Assembly: GCF_030419005.1 (NCBI RefSeq)
Contig: NZ_CP106951.1
Span: forward strand, 868,001 to 932,000
Source: Eleftheria terrae
GTDB lineage: Bacteria > Pseudomonadota > Gammaproteobacteria > Burkholderiales > Burkholderiaceae_C
Direction of reading: 5' to 3'
DNA: 64,000 bases
This document shows, one piece after another, positions 60,243 through 64,000 of this stretch. Each line of letters begins with the position of its first letter. Within the stretch, counting starts at the first letter, position 1. The notes below the pieces were generated by a model that made no database searches, was not told where the DNA came from, and worked only from the letters and a program-made list of their open reading frames with translations. The translations under genes and the position numbers were made by a program.

Positions 60243-61037
60243 ATGTCGAACCTGCCCCTGCTTGATGCCGAACTTCCCCCCTCCTGGCCTGCTCTGTGCG
60301 CCGGTTACCGCTGGACGGCGGTCGCCACCGGCTGTTCCTCGGCCGAGGTGTTCCGCCTCGACGCCGCAAACCGCCCGGCGCTCTATGCCAAGCGCGAGCC
60401 GATCGAGGGTCATGCCGAACTGGCCGACGAGGCGCTCCGCCTGCGCTGGCTGCAGGCCCGGGGTCTGCCGGCGCCCCAGGTGGTCGAGGCCGGCCCGCAT
60501 GCGGGCCATGCCTGGCTGCTGATGACGGCCCTGCCCGGCTGCTCGCTGGCCGAGGCCGGGCTGCCGCCGCAGCAGCAGGTGGAGATCCTGGCGCAGGCGC
60601 TGCTGGCCCTGCATCGGCAGGACGCGGCCAGCTGCCCCTTCGACATGCGGCTGTCGCGGCGCATCGAGGATGCGTCGCGCCGCGTCGACAGCGGCCAGGT
60701 CGACGAGGACGACTTCGACGACGCCCACCTGGGCAAGAGCGCCCGCGCCCTGCATGCCGAGCTGCTGGCACGCCGGCCGGCGGCCGAAGACCTGGTGGTC
60801 GTGCATGGCGATGCGACGCCCGACAACCTGATGGTGGACGGCGGCCGCTTCGCCGGCTTCATCGACTGCGCCCGCCTGGGGGTGGCCGACCGCTACCAGG
60901 ACCTGGCCATCGCCCACCGCGAGATCGTTTCCGACTTCGGCGACGCCTGGGGCCGGCGTTTCCTGGCAGCGTATGGCCTGCCGGTGGGCGACGAGCACAA
61001 GCTCGCCTACTACCGGCTGCTGGACGAGTTCTTCTGA
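60243..61037 (+). CDS. APH(3')-type aminoglycoside phosphotransferase
   Basis: A 264-residue kinase-like enzyme, the usual APH(3') length. A candidate ATP-binding Lys50 is in YAKREP. The catalytic loop is HGDATPDN with His188, Asp190 and Asn195, numbering that matches known APH(3') enzymes. The metal site and hinge are in FIDCARLGVADRYQDLAIA, and it ends LAYYRLLDEFF. It would phosphorylate the 3'-hydroxyl of kanamycin-type drugs. Base composition matches its neighbours and no mobile element is adjacent, so it looks like an intrinsic chromosomal gene; actual resistance is untested. Confidence 0.9.
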   Translation: MSNLPLLDAELPPSWPALCAGYRWTAVATGCSSAEVFRLDAANRPALYAKREPIEGHAELADEALRLRWLQARGLPAPQVVEAGPHAGHAWLLMTALPGCSLAEAGLPPQQQVEILAQALLALHRQDAASCPFDMRLSRRIEDASRRVDSGQVDEDDFDDAHLGKSARALHAELLARRPAAEDLVVVHGDATPDNLMVDGGRFAGFIDCARLGVADRYQDLAIAHREIVSDFGDAWGRRFLAAYGLPVGDEHKLAYYRLLDEFF

Positions 61038-61148
61038 GGTGAGGCGGCCAGGCCCCGGCGCCCAGGCACCGTTCATCTGCACGACCGCGCCGCGCGCGCC
61101 AGGCGGTTCACCCAGCGCCCGCGCGGTGGCCCAGGCACGCCGCCGCCC

Positions 61149-63452
61149 TCATGCTTGGTCGGCCAGCACCGCCGGCTGGAGCCGCCGCGAGATGCGCCGC
61201 ACGGCCCACCACGACGGCAGCAACCGCTGCACGCGGGGCTGGGCGAAGCGGTCGTCCATCAGGTAGACCACCCCCCGGTCCTCGGTGGTGCGAATGACGC
61301 GGCCGGCCGCCTGCACCACCTTTTGCAGCCCCGGATAGAGGTAGGTGTAGTCCTGGCCCGCACCCAGGCGCTCGTCGATGCAGCGCTTCACCTGTTCGTT
61401 GACGACATTGACCTGCGGCAGCCCGAGTGTTGCCACGAAGGCCCCCACCAGCCGCTTGCCCGGCAGATCCACCCCTTCGGCAAAGGCACCGCCGAGCACC
61501 GCGAAGGCGATGCCGCAGCCCTCTGGTGTGAAGCGAGCCAGGAACTGCTCCCGCGCCGCTTCGTCCATGCCGGACGACTGCTCCCACACCGGCAGCGCGG
61601 GGTGCTGCTCGCGCAATGCAGCGGCCGCCTGGCGCATGTAGTCAAAGCTGCTGAAGAAGGCCAGGTAGTTGCCTGGCTGAGCGGCATACTGCGCAGCCAT
61701 CAAGGCGACGATGGCCGGCAACGAGCGGGCGCGATCGGCATAGCGGGTCGAGATGTGGTCGGCGATCCACACCTCCAGCTGCTCGGCCCGGAAAGGCGAC
61801 GCCACCTCCACCCAGGCGGTGTCCTCCGGCAGGCCGAGCATGTCCCGGTAGTAGGCCGACGGCTGCAGCGTCGCCGAGAACAGGGCGGTGGAGCGTGCAC
61901 TGGCCAGCCGCGGCTTCAGAAAGGGCGCCGGCACCACATTGCGCACCGCCAGCACCGACTGGCGCCGGCGCGCCCGGGCCGCCTCGTCCAGCGTCACGTC
62001 GAAGATCGAATGCGTATCGAACGTCTCGGCCAGCCGGCTGAACTGCAACGCGGCGAAGTAGAAGTCCTGCAGCCTGGCATCGGGGCTGGCGGCCGACTCG
62101 GCCAGGTGCTCGGTCATGGCGGCGAGCGCCCGGTCCAGCGCCTCGCGCCAGCGCTCGGGAATCGCCGGGTGCGCCAGGTAGGGCGCCGCCTGGTCCTTGT
62201 GGATGGCATTCCAGGCCCGATTCAGCCGGTCGAACGCCGGCTTCAGCGCCGCGGGCGCCGCGGCACGCACCGCATCGAAGCCGGCCTTGTGGAGCTGGGC
62301 GCTGTACATGCGGCGGGCGCGCTCCACCAGGTTGTGCGCCTCGTCCACCAGCACCGCCACCCGCCACTGGTTGGCCTGGGCCAGGCTGTGCAGCAGCGCA
62401 CTGGAATCGTAGAAGTGGTTGTAGTCGCCCACCACCACGTCGCTCCAGCGGGCCAGCTCCTGCCCCAGGTAGTAGGGGCAGACGCGGTGCGCCTGGGCCA
62501 CCGCGCGCAGGCCGGCCTTGTCCAGCCTGCCGCACGCCACGGCGGTGCTGCGCGCCGCCGGCAGCCGGTCATAGAAGCCCTGGGCCAGCGGGCAGGCGTC
62601 GCCATGGCAGGCCTTGTCGGGGTGCTCGCACGCCTTGTCGCGCGCGACCAGCTCCAGCACCCGCAGCGGCAGGCCGCCCGGCCCGCTGCCCAGCAGGTGC
62701 AGCGCATCCAGGGCCAGCTGCCGGCCAGGCGTCTTGGCGGTGAGGAAGTAGATCTTGTCCAGCGCCTGCCCGGGGCAGGCCTTGAGCAGCGGAAACAGCG
62801 TGCCCACCGTCTTGCCGATGCCGGTCGGCGCCTGGGCCACCACGCAGCGCCCGGTGCCGGCGCCGCGGTACACCGCTTCGGCCAGCTCGCGCTGCCCGGG
62901 GCGGAAGTCGGCATGTGGAAAGCGCAACGCCGCCAGGGCCGCGTCGCGCCGTGCGCGATGGGCCAGCTCCTGGTCGGCCCATTGCAGGAAACGCTCGCAC
63001 TGATCCTCGAAGAAGGCCTGCAGTGCCTCGGCGCTGTGCTGCTCAGCCAGCACGGTCTCGCGCTGGGTACCGATGTCGAAGTACACCAGCGCGAGCTGCA
63101 ACTCGGCCAGGCCCAGCTGGCGGCACAGCAGCGCGCCATAGACCTTGAGCTGCGCCCAGTGCAGCAGCCGGTGGTTGGCCGGCTGGCGGGCCAGGTCGCC
63201 GCGGTGGGTCTTGATTTCCTCCAGCACGCCGCGGCCGGGGTCCCAACCGTCGGCGCGGCCGCGCACCGTCAGGTGGCGGTAGTCGCCGGCCAGGGCCAGC
63301 TCGGCCTGGTAGCCCGGGCCGCGCCGGCCCGCCACCACGCCATGGCCCGCCACCCCTTCCTGCGCCGAAGGCGAAGGCGTGAAGCGCAGGTCGAGGTCGC
63401 CCTGCTTGGCGGTGAACTCGCACAAGGCGCGGACCGCGATGACGTACTGCAT
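61149..63452 (-). CDS. RecB-type nuclease / XPD-DinG-type helicase fusion
   Basis: A 767-residue protein. The first about 130 residues carry a PD-(D/E)xK nuclease motif of the RecB type: Asp68 (GRADGWDPG), Glu79-x-Lys81 (LEEIKTH) and QLKVYG (101-106). The helicase part has Walker A APTGIGKT (208-215), four cysteines (275, 282, 287, 325) for an Fe-S cluster as in XPD/DinG, and a DEAH box at 370-373. Motifs V/VI appear as GGAFAEGVDLPGKRL and QAAGRVIRTTEDRG. It should unwind DNA 5' to 3' and may cut it. The start is the conserved MQYVIAVRALCEF; the ArsR gene ends 22 bp upstream. Confidence 0.88.
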   Translation of the reverse strand: MQYVIAVRALCEFTAKQGDLDLRFTPSPSAQEGVAGHGVVAGRRGPGYQAELALAGDYRHLTVRGRADGWDPGRGVLEEIKTHRGDLARQPANHRLLHWAQLKVYGALLCRQLGLAELQLALVYFDIGTQRETVLAEQHSAEALQAFFEDQCERFLQWADQELAHRARRDAALAALRFPHADFRPGQRELAEAVYRGAGTGRCVVAQAPTGIGKTVGTLFPLLKACPGQALDKIYFLTAKTPGRQLALDALHLLGSGPGGLPLRVLELVARDKACEHPDKACHGDACPLAQGFYDRLPAARSTAVACGRLDKAGLRAVAQAHRVCPYYLGQELARWSDVVVGDYNHFYDSSALLHSLAQANQWRVAVLVDEAHNLVERARRMYSAQLHKAGFDAVRAAAPAALKPAFDRLNRAWNAIHKDQAAPYLAHPAIPERWREALDRALAAMTEHLAESAASPDARLQDFYFAALQFSRLAETFDTHSIFDVTLDEAARARRRQSVLAVRNVVPAPFLKPRLASARSTALFSATLQPSAYYRDMLGLPEDTAWVEVASPFRAEQLEVWIADHISTRYADRARSLPAIVALMAAQYAAQPGNYLAFFSSFDYMRQAAAALREQHPALPVWEQSSGMDEAAREQFLARFTPEGCGIAFAVLGGAFAEGVDLPGKRLVGAFVATLGLPQVNVVNEQVKRCIDERLGAGQDYTYLYPGLQKVVQAAGRVIRTTEDRGVVYLMDDRFAQPRVQRLLPSWWAVRRISRRLQPAVLADQA

Positions 63453-63474
63453 GCTGGCTAAGGCGACACCGGCC

Positions 63475-63810
63475 TCAGGCGTCCCCTGCCGGCTGACCGG
63501 CACGTGCCTTGGCGAGCGCCGCGCTTTCCTTCTTCAGCGGCCCGCCCACCGGGCAGAAGGTGGCAAGGTAGTTATGCAGGGTGCCGAGCAGGTTGTCGTC
63601 GGCCAGGCTGTAATGCACGAACTGGCCCTTCTTCTCGCTGCGCACCAGCCCCGCATGCTCGAGCACCTTCAAGTGCTTGCTGAGCGAGGGCTTGGTCATG
63701 TCGAACCGCGCGGCGATTTCGCCGGCCGTCAGCGAGGTGGCCGACAGCAGGGCCAGGATCTTGCGGCGCGGGGTGGAGGCCAGGGCGGCGAAAACACTGT
63801 CGATGTTCAT
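63475..63810 (-). CDS. ArsR-family autorepressor (SdpR-like)
   Basis: A 111-residue winged-helix repressor. The recognition region is AARFDMTKPSLSKHLKVLEHAGLVRSEKKGQFVHYSL (read in parts). The metal-binding Cys motif (ELCVCDL) of ArsR/SmtB sensors is absent, so this belongs with SdpR-like autorepressors. A perfect palindrome covers its promoter. It is divergent from a gene at 63970 that it probably also regulates. Confidence 0.88.
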   Translation of the reverse strand: MNIDSVFAALASTPRRKILALLSATSLTAGEIAARFDMTKPSLSKHLKVLEHAGLVRSEKKGQFVHYSLADDNLLGTLHNYLATFCPVGGPLKKESAALAKARAGQPAGDA

Positions 63811-63817
63811 GCTCTTG

Positions 63818-63833
63818 TTAGCTAATTAGCTAA
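63818..63833. promoter_or_regulatory. Perfect 16-bp palindrome, ArsR-type operator
   Basis: TTAGCTAATTAGCTAA is fully symmetric and begins 7 bp before the repressor's start codon. Its place and AT content in GC-rich DNA make it the likely autoregulatory operator. Confidence 0.75.
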
Positions 63834-63969
63834 TGCACCGGTCATGATAGCAGTGCAAACACCCCCCAGCAGGGGGGACCGCGGCCCCCGCCGAGGGCCG
63901 ACAATGGCCGGGCACGTGCAGGGGCCGCCGGCGGCCCCTGCCCTCCCCTGACGTCTGTCGAGCCGCCTC

Positions 63970-64000
63970 ATGAAGCTTTCCTTCCTGCGCCTGAGCCTGC
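63970..64000 (+). CDS. Start of a gene cut by the window end
   Basis: An ATG at 63970 begins MKLSFLRLSL and runs off the window. Only ten codons are visible, so no family can be named; the hydrophobic, positively charged start could be a signal peptide or first membrane helix. It is divergent from the SdpR-like repressor and may be its target. Confidence 0.35.
   Translation, partial: MKLSFLRLSL

Overview
The window is about 70% G+C and densely packed. It looks like a chromosomal segment of a betaproteobacterium of the order Burkholderiales, most like the Rubrivivax/Leptothrix/Roseateles lineage. That placement rests on base composition, gene families and gene style (ATGA/GTGA stop-start overlaps, proteobacterial-type cobalamin riboswitches, a DUF3597 protein, YbfB-type MFS); no rRNA or tRNA gene is present to confirm it. 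I see no insertion sequence, integrase, CRISPR array or replication origin.

Layout. 1-7.4 kb: an AAA-type ATPase, a secreted GH46 chitosanase with an unassigned C-terminal module, an NtrC-type response regulator, a LexA-box-preceded unknown gene and an endonuclease/exonuclease/phosphatase protein. 8.1-14.0 kb: a tightly overlapping six-gene operon (KAS III-like condensing enzyme, NAD-dependent reductase/epimerase, MBL-fold hydrolase, adenylate-forming enzyme, PAP2-type membrane protein, sterol-desaturase-type hydroxylase) that reads as an uncharacterised lipid pathway. 14-18 kb: a small membrane protein, a NYN-domain protein, HU, a receiver-less CheB and a PilZ protein. 18.2-23.9 kb: a JetABC/Mks-type SMC complex with no JetD nuclease gene. 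24.4-25.6 kb: an RTX-repeat protein.

25.7-36.6 kb: a cobalamin riboswitch followed by twelve head-to-tail genes for corrin-ring synthesis: CbiM-like permease, cobM, a His-tailed cbiX, cobH, cbiD, cobL, cobI, a split cbiG/cobE, cobJ, a thioredoxin-like ferredoxin and a cobA-bluB fusion. 42.4-49.8 kb: a second cobalamin riboswitch in front of a TonB-dependent receptor, a PepSY membrane protein, an outer-membrane barrel and a penicillin-acylase-family lipoprotein. The window thus holds both B12 synthesis and a probable B12-regulated uptake or salvage operon.

Between and after these: a secreted multidomain propeller-like protein (36.9-39.1 kb); an MFS/CMD pair with a divergent LysR (39.5-42.3 kb), where a 67-bp palindromic element occurs both in the intergenic DNA and in frame inside the MFS gene; a cardiolipin synthase; a decayed chemotaxis-receptor pseudogene; several small envelope proteins; an Lrp-controlled lysine-catabolic operon (lysine/saccharopine dehydrogenase family, piperideine-6-carboxylate dehydrogenase, DUF1338 2-oxoadipate decarboxylase; 55.4-59.8 kb); an APH(3')-type phosphotransferase; a RecB-nuclease/XPD-type helicase; and an ArsR-type autorepressor with a perfect palindromic operator, followed by a gene cut by the window end.

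The best candidates for something undescribed are the 8.1-14.0 kb lipid operon, the JetD-less SMC system, the palindromic in-frame element and the B12-controlled receptor/acylase operon.
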